A stretch of 64,000 nucleotides of DNA from Aquila chrysaetos chrysaetos (Eukaryota; Chordata; Aves; Accipitriformes; Accipitridae): assembly GCF_900496995.4 (NCBI RefSeq), contig NC_044018.1, positions 12,238,501 to 12,302,500 on the forward strand, read 5' to 3'. Positions 50,801 through 63,692 of the stretch are shown in pieces. Position numbers and translations under genes: made by a program. Each line of letters opens with the position of its first letter. Within the stretch, counting starts at the first letter, position 1. Under the pieces are notes generated by a model, which worked only from the letters and a program-made list of their open reading frames with translations, had not been told where the DNA came from and ran no database searches.

Positions 50801-53800
50801 AATACTTAAAATATCTAGAACGCTTTTATACATTAGTGTAACACCCAAGGATATCTCACTGCCAAGGGAGGGAACAGTCATCCATAACATGACAGATTCC
50901 TCAGCTGTCAGTAACAAGCCAAGGGAATGGTTGTGTAGTGGCAGCAGCAGTTGCTAAACACCTTATCAGATTCAGATCAGCTACGCAAGGAGCTGTGAAA
51001 ATTACGGATTTTGCATGTGAGAGCAGGATGAAGACGGATTTTCATTAAAGCTACATTGCTTAACAGCAGTCTATCATGCTATACATAATTCTCACACTGT
51101 TATCAATCCCGGACAATGAAACATTGTAAAAGATCTGCTTTCACCAATAAAAACCAAATAAAAATCACTTAGAAAACAATGCTAACATGCATATATTAAC
51201 ACTCTCCCCTGCTCCTCCCCACCCCCGAAAAGAAGCTTCACAGGATATTTATCCTTTCTTCTATGGACAGAGGAATAAGCTAGACCACTTTTGAACTTTG
51301 TGCACTTTGAATTAAAGGGCCTCTGAACTTGAAAGCTGACAGTATTGTGCTAAATACAAGCCTGCTATCTGTTTTTGGGAAAAAATGTGACATTCAGAAT
51401 AAAAGCCACTTCTGCTTGTTATATACAGAAGCTGGTTATCTCAATACCATAAATATCATTGAAAAGAAAGTTTAACGTTAAAAAAAAAAAAAAGTCCACA
51501 GTCATGACTTGCTATGATACCCAAAGTTACCATATATGCACTGTGTCAGTATGACGATGAAACAAGTACAAGTAAGAATAAGAGCTGTATCTGTTAATAC
51601 CTTTATGAAAGGCAGATGAAAACAAAAAAGATAACATCCCTGAAGCAGATATTATGTCATATAACATATAATTCAGTACTTTACACACTATATAGACAAT
51701 GCAGCACTCAGCAATCCAATCTAGTAATACTGGACAGTGAAAAACAAAACAATGGCAAATGACCTTTTTTCCAAGTTCTCTTTCTTCCACTTTTCTACAT
51801 ACCTATTTACATCAACTGATTGTTTTCAAAGTCTCCAATTTTATGTTTTCAAAAAACGAGGTACATTGAGAAGTTGTAGCAAGATTTTTTAATTCTTATG
51901 TCCAGTAAAATTACCAGTGAAGATCAAAATTATCACAGATGCCTTTCTTACTAACAAACAAACAACTACAGAGCTGAATATCCAGAATTTTGTTATATAC
52001 CTGAAAGGACAATAAATTTGGCCTTTGACATTCCTTTATGTTGATCAATTTATTCTTGTTTACGAGAAATTCTTGGATAACCTTCAGATAAAACAAAAAA
52101 GAAGCAGTTTAAGAGAGGGCTGAAAACTGAAATTTCAATTAATTGATTAAAAAAATTAATCTTTAAATAGGCTTGTTTGTTACCTCAGAGAACGGAAAGC
52201 CCTCACAACTGTTAGCTTTTCTGCAAGTAAAACAAATGTGTTAGGAACCAAATACAGATGGGAAAAATGCAGAATTTAAATGCTCACCCTGCACATGAAC
52301 ACAGGTAAAAGCAGTTCAATTTTCATGACATTCCTACTTTCTGATATTGTCCTCCACTGCACTTGCTTGTTTCACTTGCTCTAACTGATGCCATTCACAA
52401 GGACAGCGGTATTCGGAGTCATTGGGTTTGCAGTATCTAGTGCTTTCACAGAATTTACATCCACTGCGCTCATGTTCCTTGTAAGATCCTATAGAAGCAG
52501 ATGCACAAAACATGAGGAGAAAAGAGGTTTCCAAAATCTCCAAATGTACAAAGCTAATAGTAAAAACACAAAGCTCAGAACATATACAAATTTGACATGA
52601 ATAGTAGCTGTAAGCAGATCTGAGTGCATCAGCTGTATTTATATATCTCCAGTGAAAACTGACAAATACAAGAAAGCTTTCATTTTTTTTTGAAGACTTT
52701 TTCCCCCAACAGTTTCAGACCTTATGCTGAAAACTACCTGAAAACTACATAAGTAGTACATGACAACCTGGCAAACGTATATAAGTAACATATTTGAAAC
52801 AAGCTTTTCCTTCTCCAAGTGATTTGATGAGGTTTGAACAAGTTCATTGATCAAAGATGCGACCAAAATGAGGTTCCTTAAGATGAATTTCTTTTTAAGA
52901 AAACACTGCAGCAAAACCCAGCAGCGCTAATGGATCCAGTCCTCTTGATGCAAGACCAATTCAGGCAGCTAAAGAAATAGTTGCTTGTCAGTATAGCATA
53001 CTTTCTTTACTGATAATGTTAAAAAGGCAAATATCTGGGATCACACAACAGCATTGCGATAACATTCCACCTGCTATCAACTAGTTTCACATTTGAAGAA
53101 AGGCAGTCCCCAGCCTCAAAAATATTTATATAAAGATACATATACACAATGCTGAAAATGTGAAGATTTCCCAGAAGCTGAATGACAAGGAGTTTTAATG
53201 CTAGGCATAAAAAACCTCCCAAACCCAACCAAACAAAAAAATCCCCCACCCCACACAACCAGAACAAAAACTAAACAATTAGGCTAAAAATAAAATTCAG
53301 CACTTTTCACACTGACCTGGATGATGGCACTCAGAACAGTGAATTACCCTTTTAACAACCAAAGGTGGATTATTACCATACTGAAATTGTTCTTTCCATT
53401 GCTCAAACCTAAAAGGATGATATTAAAAAGATTAAGAAATATTTTTAACTTTCCTACTTAAAATGAAACACTGAAAAATACTACTTCCCAGGCATCAACC
53501 CAAGAAACAGAGTTTTCCAATTTATGAAATACATTTCTTTTACAGTACATTATATGATTGTCGGATTTCTAGTATTGACACACACATTATGATAGCTAAC
53601 ATAGAAAGCATTTGGTATCTCATGTCCTGACACACAACCCAATTAAAAATCAGCAAAAGTCTCTCATCAGTCCCTATGACTTCCTTTCCAACATATCAAC
53701 ATACCTCTGCTAGCTCAAGAGCTAGGAGCCAGCTAACATTTAAAACAATTAAGAAGCTTGCCTAGCAAAACACATAATTCATTTAGCAAACATAAAGTAA

Positions 53801-56800
53801 GGAATGCGGTAATCCCTTCCCCCCCTCCCAAATTAAAGTATTATGAACATTGCCTTGGAGCTGAAGTACATACTAGCAAGTCTTTGAATAAAATCAAACT
53901 ACTTCAGCATACAACATAAATTTTCATTTTACCTTTGCAGTAAGTTTTGACCTCGTAAAGTTTCAATTAACTTTAAAGCTTGTTCCTTCCCAACTCCTGG
54001 AACGCCCTATAGAGACAGAAATATGAAACATCATTTAAACAGAAAACACTCAGGTTTTCATAAAAACTGCCTTCATAACATTATGTAGAGAAATGACAAA
54101 AATAATCCCAGATGTTGAGAATAAATTAAGAAAAATAATTTTTGACCAAGTTCCAAAGTCAGAGAAGGTGACAGATTACAGCTGTACTACCAGTGTAACA
54201 CAGAAGCTGCATAAAATGCTCTTACGCTCAATAGCAGCTCAGATAAAACAAGGTGGAGAAAGAAGTTAGTAGAAAAAAAAAATAGGAAAAGAGGTTTTGT
54301 TTGTTTTGTTTTCCTTCTTGCTATCTGCAACAGGACAATATAAAATACTGGTAACATTCTTGCCAGCAAACTGCCAGAGAGCTGAAACTTTTCAGAATTG
54401 TCTTGGAAAGACAAGACAAAGACATATCTTTTGGATTTTAGAGTCAAAAGGCTGGAACTTAAGAGGTAGAAGAAACCCAGCAAAAAGCTTTCACTCACAG
54501 GAAAGAGATGCTTTTATGGCAACAGAAACAACTTCTAATATTTGAAGACCTCAAGCACTTATGCAAATTCAATTCTGAGAGGTAACAAAGAAAAGTGCAA
54601 GAGCATTTTCTGAAAAGTAATTAAAAACCACAATAAAACCACAAACCCAAAGAATTCCTCCCCTCCCTTTCAATAATTGCTTGCTTGATTTTGACATTTA
54701 CTCCATTATTGCATCTGTAGTATGCATGTCCTTTATAGGAAAGGGGACTGCCACCATGGATAATAGATAGGAACAGCAAATATTCTCACAGAATCATAGA
54801 ATGGTTTGGCTTGGAAGGAACCTTTAGAGGTCATCTAGTCCACCCCCCCCTGCAATGAGCAGGGACATCTTCAACTAGATCAGGTTGCTCAGAGCCCCAT
54901 CCAACCTGACCTTGGAGGTTCCTTTTCTGGAACCTAGCTCATGGACTGAAATCCAGAAATTTGTAGTAATCCCTAGACATACTGAAGAGTGAAAGTCAGT
55001 TGAATCAAAACAACCAGAGGAGGGCCACAAAAACGATCAGAGGGATGGAACGCCTCTCCTATGAGGAAAGGCTGAGAGAGTTGGGGTTGTTCAGCCTAGA
55101 GAAGAGAAGGCTCCAGGGAGACCTTATTGCTGCCTCTCAATACTTAGTGGGAGCTTGTAAGAAAGATGGGGACAAACTTATTAGTAGAGCCTGTTGTGAT
55201 AGGACATGGGGTAATGGCTTTAAACCAAAAGAGGGTCAATTCAGACTAGATATAAGGAAGAAATTTTTTATGATGAGGGTGGTGAAACACTGAAACGGGT
55301 TGCCCAGAGAGGTGGTAGATGCCCCATCCCTGGAAACATTCAAGGTCAGGTTGGACGGGGCTTTGAGCAACCTGGTCTAGTTGAAGATGTCCCTGCTCAT
55401 TGCAGGGGGGTTGGACTAAATGGCCTTTAAAGGTCCCTTCCAACCCAAACTATTCTATGATTCTATGATTTAAAACTCCCATACTGCTTTTCCAGTTCCT
55501 CTTTCAATCCTTACTGTATTTTGCCAAGAATCAGTACAGTTGAATATAAAGATTGTATTGAGTGTGCTTTTTCCAGCATTATTACAAATAAATCTATAGC
55601 TTATTTTTAACCAGCTGTAATGGCTGAACTGAATATATGCAACCATATGAAATAAATGTACATTCAAAACCATTTAGAAGTTTTCATTGCACTGCAGCCA
55701 GACACTCAGGTAGCAAGTCAGATATTCAGCTTCTGCAAGTAAAGCATCATTTTGACATATATTCAACAAAGGAAGTGGAATTATAAAGTGGTATTCTCAT
55801 TTATCTGTTCCGCCAATCCCCATTCCCAATGTGCTCCTGTAATTCATCTTTCCTTCGAAGTTTCTATCTTTATCCACTTTGCTGGGCTGCAGTAACTCAA
55901 AAGACCTATCTGACATTACATAATTGTGTTACTTCAGGACTATGCAAGAACCTGGCATTCCGGGAGCTGCTAGTTCCATTACAATAACCACTGATTAGCG
56001 TTCCATTATGATAACCACTGATTAGCCACTATTTTTTTTACTCCCTCTCTCTTTATACATTTATTTTGTAATTATAATAATAATACCAACTATTTAAAAG
56101 ATTTCTATAACAGAAGCAAGTCTTTCAGGAAAAGATAAAGTAATTAGAGCTATTTGCTCTTTCAGCAGTATCAGTTGTTTAAAAGGACAGTTTTATCAAA
56201 TTAGCACACAATGATTTAAAAATAACTAGATATCCACTGCAAGCCTGAACAGGAGCAACCGTTGCCTGAAGTCACTGTATGATGAACTGTATGGAAATCA
56301 AGTTTCATCCCACTTTCTTTCCATTTCAAATAGCCATTACAACAGCTTCTATTCAAAGTCTCCAAAAACATTCAAGAGCTTACAGAAAAAGAAAAAAAAA
56401 GAAAAAAAAAAAAAAGTGAAGTAGCCATGAGTGAGATCCCTCTCACTTCATTCATTAGGCAAACTTTCAAATAGGTGACTTCTACTACTTCATAAATCAT
56501 GTATTTACAAATGATAGAACTGAAAAGGGATACATCCAAACTGTACCGAGAACTGGCATTACTAATAACTACAGTTCAAAACCATAACTACTAAGTCTTC
56601 CAAACAGCATAGACAAAGCTGTTTTTCTCATTTTCCACAGCTATTCTGCCAGGGATGTAAATATACGCGAATGGTTACAAAGCATCCTCATGAACAACTG
56701 AGTTCTCACATTTTTGCTCAATGTAATCAACATCTAAACTTTTGTCTTCACCTCCATTATAGAAAGTCTGGAATAATACATGACAGTTTTAGAAAGATTA

Positions 56801-59800
56801 ATGTTCATGAACCATTTTGATTATCTTTAAGCCTTCACAAATAAAATTTACAGCAACTTACTAAGCATCTTCTTCAACTGGATCTCAGTAATTGTGCATT
56901 GCATACAGTTTTGTCAGCATGCACATGTCTCCCTTGATATAGTTTATTGTTTTTCAAGACAGTGCAAGTACCTAATAAAAAATAATTATATTGCTTACCT
57001 TTGGAAGATAATCACAACCCAGAAGAACAGCTAGCCCAATCAAAGACTCTCTGTCACATCCAAGCTTCTCCTTAATACAGGACATTGTGTAACAGTCAAG
57101 ATGTGGATCCTGCAAGAGAAACTATCACATGTGTTATTCCTGTAACATCAGGGAGGGAACTGCCCTGAGTCACATTCAGTAGTGATTGCTTACCCACCCC
57201 TATTCACCTACATCTGCAGGAAATGGGTCTATCCCGTAAGTGGGGTCTGATAGCAAAAAAAGATTAGCAGCAATTAAAATTTATAATGTAATCCATGGAC
57301 ACCACATGAATAACTAGTTCTGGAATTTCAAGTGTTAAGTATGGGCATCAACTGTTGAAAGAAACTAAAATAAGCCAAGGGGTGTTTTTATTGTTTACTA
57401 CCTGTAGAAAAAATGTGGCAAACTAACATTATCCAGTACTAGTGGCTGTGCAAGTCATCTCAGGAACTGCAGTTTTTAAAATCCATGTAATCATTTTAAT
57501 GTGCTACTTGAGTAAAAAAAAAAAAAAAAAAAAAAAAAGAAAATTAAAATGTTACCTACCATATTAGACATGAGCTAAAGGAACACCTGAAGCTTTGAAG
57601 GGTAGGGGGACTCAAACACAACAACATGAAATCAAGATTAACATGAATCAAAACATAGGACACTAACTATGCCATACCGCCCATGCCCCCCTCACCCCAA
57701 AAGACAAAAATACCCTCCACACAAGCCAACAACCCAAAATAATCCAAAATAATCCAGTTTTCTGGAACAGATGCCCCTGACAGACACACACTCACATAAA
57801 TTATTTTTTTATGTTGACTTATGTATGTAACGAAGTACACCTGAAAGATTGAGGCCACCTTCATTTTAGGTGATAAATGACAAGGAAGTTGAAAGAAAGA
57901 AAAGAACCAGGTCAAGATAGAATGCAAACATGGTGCTGAAGCAAATCATCTTCCATCAAATTAATTATTTTTTAAGAAAAGTTAATTTGTTCGTAGTGCT
58001 TTTTTTCTGTCCTATTGATTTTCTCCTTTACTGAAGTATTTTCTCAACAAGTCTTTCAGATGAATATTATTTAAAATTCCAACCCCGATATCATTTTTCC
58101 TCCACTTTCTTGTTAGATTCACCAGACAGAACACAAGCATTCCTTTCTCTGATTTATAGAGAAAGTATAAAATATGGAAATTTGGGGTTGCCTTTCACTG
58201 GTTCTGGAAAATTGCATTCCTAACAAATGAACACTTCAGCTCAAGGTCATATATTGATCTGGTTTTTTTGAATGATTGCAACAATTGATTATGATACAGA
58301 TGTACAATCCCTACCCTATTCATCATGTTTAACTGGAGACTAATAGTACTAATTGTAAGTATATTCATAATAAAACAAACCTGTAAATGCAAGTGTGTGA
58401 ACACTGTTATTAGACCCAGGAGGCTGACCACTCCCATATGACCTAATGGTAAATTTATAGGAAGCAATTACTTCACTCAAATTCTTCACTGTAGGGGAGG
58501 AAAGGGGAAAAAAAAAAGTTTGCTACTTAGCTTTATATTACACATCACAGGACACTACAAACACAGACAATAATACCAGAAGTGTTCTTCAGTTCAGTAG
58601 ATTTGCTCTCACATCCAATACACGGGAATACTGCCAGTGAATCAAACAAAACACTCCTGTCTTAAACGTACTATTTTAAACAAACTCAACTACTAGAGGG
58701 TCAGTGCAATAATATCTAAGTAATTGTTTCAAGTCCCTTCTTTCTATTTACATTTTTGGGAAGAGTCTAAAGAGAGGGTGAGAAAGGGATGAGGTACATT
58801 ACCTTAGCATTCATGGCAAAGTTCCTATAAACTGTCTGAGCTCCATATAAAAAGACATCTCCATCATTGGTAATGCAGCCATCAACATGTCCTTTTGCAT
58901 TTAGGTAGGCACACATTGCCTCTGCTTCCCCGGCTGCTTGAACCCAAGGGACACCTAAACACTCCAGCAGTTCGAGACACTAAAAGAAGGAATCAAAAAG
59001 GAAAGAGAGATTGAATGCTGAATTAGATCCACTTACCAGCATGCATTTTCTCAGACACAAGTGTATAAAAAAACTGCTACTGTTACACTGCCTATAGAAC
59101 GCTACATCAATACAAGCACTACTTTAGAAGTACAGTTTACTGTAACAGCGAAAAGAAATATTCAACTAAGATCAAAGTATTAGTTACAGGACTTGAACAC
59201 AGCATGATTAATGGTTATTCCTTCACAAAAATCTTTACACTTTAAATAGATATTTAGGATGTTTTTAAAAGAAAAGTAACAAACGAATATTTATCTTCAT
59301 GAAACAACGCTGTTTACTCTAGTGACACTGGGCTAGCACAGACATCTTTCAACAGGTGCCAGACTCCCAGAGAAAATCAAGCATGAAAGTACAGTACTGT
59401 CAGCCTACTAAGACTGGACCACAGTATAAGACATACTGATATATACTCACATATACCTGTTACAAATTTCAGAAAAAAAAATTATTTTAGAATTTAAGAA
59501 TAAAACATGAATTGATACATTCAATCTATCAAAGCCATGAGTATCTATAAATTCTATTTCACAAAATTTTGAATAGACAAAAATGATTACATATCTGCAA
59601 CAATGAATGAAGAAGAAAATTACTGAATAGGAGGTCTTTGCAACCAGAGTTGTTTCAACCATCTATATCAAGATGACTATACAATCTTCCTTTTAGCCTA
59701 ATCCAGTAGGTTTCCAACAAGTATATCCTCTTAGCTATTCAGCTAGTTTACCAAATCATAGATTTAGGTTACAAAACAGTTCTGTGTACCCCTTCAAAAA

Positions 59801-62351
59801 CACATTAGCTTAGCTTACATAGGTACACAACACATTCCTGTTTTCACGTATACCCCAACCTAGAAAAAAAAAAAGTATCAATACTAACACTATAAAAGAA
59901 CAAGGAAGGTGAATTTCTGTAATAAACACTCAATTATGACTAGGGCTCACTACAGCGTAACATGCATAGGAACACATCAAACAAGAAAATTATTCTGACA
60001 TTGTCCCTCTTCTACAACAACAGTTAACAGATGCTGTAAGGCCCAGTTTGAAAGGCATGTGTTCCTTCAAAACACAAAACACTGTTGAAATTTGTTGTGT
60101 AGAAAACTATTAATTCGGTCAAGTCCTTGCATTTAATTTGGTTAAGATTTCTTCCTATCGCATGAAAAATACTGGAACACAGCCCTCAATCACTCACCTC
60201 TTTTAAAATGGCTTTAAATAAAGATCTCCCTGTTCTTGCAGCTCCAACTTTCTTCAAAGGTCCATAGCGCATCTCATTCCTCTTACTCATGGTGTCTGCT
60301 TTCAACCTGGGGGCCTCTCCTTCCATGACAAACACTAGTTTAATTCCCATTGATGTTAAGAAAGAGGACCGAAAAAATAGGTTTCTGCAATACAGCAAGG
60401 TGTTCCATAAGCTGCAGAATTAGTGAAGCCCTATTTCTTCAGACTTTTTCCTTATATCCCTCAGGCTACCTCAGGAACAATCTTAGCTTTCTCTCCACCT
60501 TTTATGATTCCCTCACCCCCAAGCTAACAAACCTTTTATCTATATCCCTGTCTTTGGTTGAAGTTGTTTTACTACAAACTTCTAACAGCTTTACAAAATT
60601 CCCAGGAAAATACCACATAAGGACAAGAAAGATCTTTTTTGTGTGTAAAGACATAAGCAAATTTAAAAGGCTTTATAAAAAACGTTCAATATCCAAAGTC
60701 TGCTTCCAAACACATACCCACATTGATTCTTTTATATCAAATTTTAATCCCAAATCTATCAATACAGGCATATCAGATTCTGAAGTGACTGAATGCTGTG
60801 GTATTAGACAGTCATAGATACCATTACCATGCCAATTTATTTCATATGCAAACCAGCATCACTGACGGGTGGAATTTTGCAAGGGAGCAATAATAACTAT
60901 TTGGTCTATAACATTAAAATTGAGAGCAGCAATATCAGACGGCATGTGCTATGCTTTTCCCAGCAATTCCAGGATCAATCTTTCGAAAGGAGTAGACCAA
61001 ACATTTATATCTCTTCAACTAACATGGAAAGACCATTACTCTAGATTTAACTTTGTACCATTGCTACTGGTAAAAAAGGATAAACTGATCTTTTGAGGCT
61101 AGTTCTATTTTCACAAATGATATAAAAATCAATCACTTATGGTAAGTCTCTCTAAAATACTTAGCAAAACAACTTAATTTTCAACTGCCTGAAAACATTT
61201 CTTTTTTTGGTAGAAATCTGTTCATCCCTTTGTCTTGCTTTGGAAAGACTGCATAAGAGATCTGGACTGGTGCTTCCATTCCACTGCACACAGGACATCC
61301 TATCAGAGCGAAGTAATGACTTCAGTCATGCTTCAAGTTTTATAGTTAATTACCCGTTTGGGGTCATAAGCATAACATTTTAAGGAATTATTCTCAGAAG
61401 ATGCTGATATTTCATATCAGCTGAATTCAACAGAAGCCACAGGAACATCTAACAGCAGCTAGTAACTCAGTATTCTTGAGCTAACCAATAACATGTCTTT
61501 TATGAAAATTTGTATATATTTTCATTTTTGTCAGCATCACTTGCAGAAAACAGTGCTTTGAAGTTACAGCTGCTTATACTTGTTCATCCCTTAAGTATGT
61601 GATTTATTTAAATTAAAAATATACATATTCTTCAAGGTTGTTCATAAGCCTGAAGAATGATTTAAACATATTTAATTCAATATGGGGTCTAACTAGAATT
61701 TTAATTTATAAACCAGATTAGGCTTCAGCATGCATGAGTCTCAGTATGCTCTGAATTGACTAGCATCCAAACTGCTGTGATAAACAGATGGAACTCCCAT
61801 ACCTTCCATCACACAGCCTCAGAAATATATAGGAATTAGCACACTGATTTTTGTTCATTGATAATCTTTATATCACACAGTGCTATACCACAGTAAGACA
61901 AACATGGATCTGCTTACATCCATCTCATCGTTATCTACAGTTGAGGCTTCAAGACAAGGTAGGTTGGGCCCAAGAACTTCTATTTGCACCTGAGCATTAC
62001 ATTGAATTCAGCCAGTATGACCGAGTCTTCACTTCAAACCCTGTATGTATGTAGCACAAGCGATAACAACAGAATCAAAACAACAGAGTCATATGAATTT
62101 CTGAAGTAGCCTTCAATTTGGAATAAGTATCATACCTAAATTATACAGCTCCAAGATTTCTGGCTACAATAGTTTATATGGATACCATACCTCAGATGTG
62201 GCTTGGTAACTACTCCAACCATCTTTTTAACGGTCTGTGCTTCACAAACCCACAGACTTAAATCAACAGCAAGTGTTTTTCCTTTGAGACTGCTCAAGTT
62301 GACAGGTTGTCTCACAGGCTCAAGGATTTGCCACAGATTAGTCACTCCCAT
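46357..62351 (-). CDS. GEN1: GEN1 Holliday-junction 5' flap endonuclease
   Basis: Structure-selective nuclease of the XPG/FEN1 family that resolves Holliday junctions symmetrically, acting mainly when the nuclear envelope opens at mitosis. Coding exons, first to last: 62351-62191, 60384-60198, 58979-58803, 57109-56999, 54006-53933, 53408-53317, 52488-52338, 52220-52184, 52081-52001, 50707-50577, 48797-48736, 48184-48041, 47813-46357. They total 2865 nt (954 residues; human is 908), in frame throughout. XPG-N starts [12 protein letters not shown]; acidic residues D30, E75, E134, E136, D155 and D157 are all present at the human positions. A helix-hairpin-helix segment ([14 protein letters not shown]) starts at ~213, a Cys-rich insertion spans 261-298, the chromodomain lies around 365-470, and the long tail ends [16 protein letters not shown]. 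An acceptor at 62389-62390 puts a non-coding exon upstream. Confidence 0.97.
54787..54916 (-). mobile_element. CR1 3'-end fragment in GEN1 intron 4
   Basis: Plus-strand reading is the reverse complement of a CR1 tail: 'cacagaatcatagaatgg', 'ggaaggaacctttagagg', 'gagcagggacatcttcaa', 'ccccatccaacctgacc'. It is in the same sense as the GEN1 transcript and pairs with the next CR1 as an inverted repeat. Confidence 0.92.
55008..55470 (+). mobile_element. CR1 3' region in GEN1 intron 4, opposite orientation
   Basis: A longer and well preserved CR1 end, from 'ccagaggagggccacaaaaa' through 'ctctcctatgaggaaaggct', 'agagaagaaggctccaggg' type blocks and 'ggttgcccagagaggtgg' to the octamer-type terminal repeat 'attctatgattctatgatt'. 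The 97-codon open frame here is an ORF2-region relic. It is antisense to GEN1. Confidence 0.93.
57514..57538 (+). repeat. A25 run in GEN1 intron 3
   Basis: Uninterrupted A25 on the plus strand (T25 in the GEN1 sense), between the exons at 56999-57109 and 58803-58979. No SINE body is recognisable beside it. Confidence 0.9.
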
Positions 62352-62894
62352 TGTTCTAGCTTCTTTGCTGTCAGCATGAAGGTTTTAGCTGTGAAGACCA
62401 AGGAAAATAAAATACTTTCAGAATATGACATGAAGTATGACGTATTATGAACGTGAGGTTCAGAAAATAAATATTTAGTCATTATCAGTTTTACTTCTAT
62501 GAGCCAAGAACACTTGTAATCAAGCCTTCTAAGTGCATAGTGACTCCAGTTCACAGATGGTTTATTTCTAAATACCTTCTTTGGACTGTATGTTTTCATT
62601 GCTAATAGCCTGAACATAAATAAAACCAAACTCAGTTGGGGGCGGGGGGAATCATTCATTTCCAAGTCTCATGTGTCCCTTACATATGCACAGTCCAAGT
62701 TTTATTTAAAAAAAAGAAAAACCACACCTCTTGAGGGAATTACTTCCTGATCTGAAGTGGTAGCATTCACATTAAAATGTTTCTGTTCAAATAGAAGTAT
62801 CTTAAATCTACTTGAGGAATATTTACAATGATGACAGAACTTGAACTTTCCTTAGTATTCCAAGATGATGTAATAAGGGTCAACAGCCACAGAT

Positions 62895-63115
62895 TCTAGC
62901 TTGTGAAATATAGGTTGGACTTCAGGAAAAAAAATAACAGAGGGTACTGCAGCACTGGTTGCCCAGAGGTTGCAGAATCTCCATTCTCAGAAATGTTCAA
63001 CATCCAGTCAGCATATTGTCTTGCCGGTTTAACCAGTACTGGTGGAAGTCCCCCTCTGAGCAGGGAATCAGCATTGATGACCTCCAGAAGTCCCTTCCAA
63101 CAAACATTTTGACAT
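62895..63115 (+). mobile_element. Old CR1 fragment, sense orientation
   Basis: Degenerate CR1 3' region: 'ggttggacttcaggaaaa', 'actggttgcccagaggttg', 'atctccattctcagaaatg', 'gatgacctccagaagtccc'. Clearly older than the CR1 pair in intron 4. Confidence 0.75.
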
Positions 63116-63654
63116 TTAGAACACTGTGATTGCAGAAACATGCCAGTGTGTATGTTATTACTATTTTAATTTTAGTATTGTGTGACTGGCACTACCTATA
63201 ATGAACGCCAGCTGAAAACATACACCCATTCAGTTGCATATTTCTTTGTCTCTTATTTAACTTTACTTATATAGCTCTATTCTCCATGCTACCCCATTAC
63301 CGGATTTAATTTTCTTCCTTTTCTTCTCTTCTTTTTCATTATTCTTCTGGTTTTCATACCTTGCCAGTTCTATACAAGGCCTCTAACACATACTCTGTTT
63401 TTCCCCCTCACAATACCAATCTATTCCTGCACTGCCTTATTGTACAAGTTTGCCTCATGCTTATTTCTCTAGTTTTCCCTCTTCTCCCTCAATATTAGAA
63501 GATAAAAATAAAATAAAATCTGGACTGTTTTGTATTTCTTTCTTTCTGATTTTGAAACTACTACTGTATACTCAGATAAAATAAAACAAAACCCTCCTCT
63601 GAATAAATCATGACTAGATGAGCTAGCTGTCTGTGCTCTGAGATGTGCTTAAGA

Positions 63655-63692
63655 CACGTGAAGACCGGTGCCACCTTGTGGCCTCTAGTGAA
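63655..63692. promoter_or_regulatory. E-box and CTCF-like motif
   Basis: A palindromic CACGTG at 63655-63660 is followed by gccaccttgtggcctcta at 63670-63687, which partly matches the CTCF core (CCASYAGRKGGC) with two or three mismatches. Either could be chance. Confidence 0.25.
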
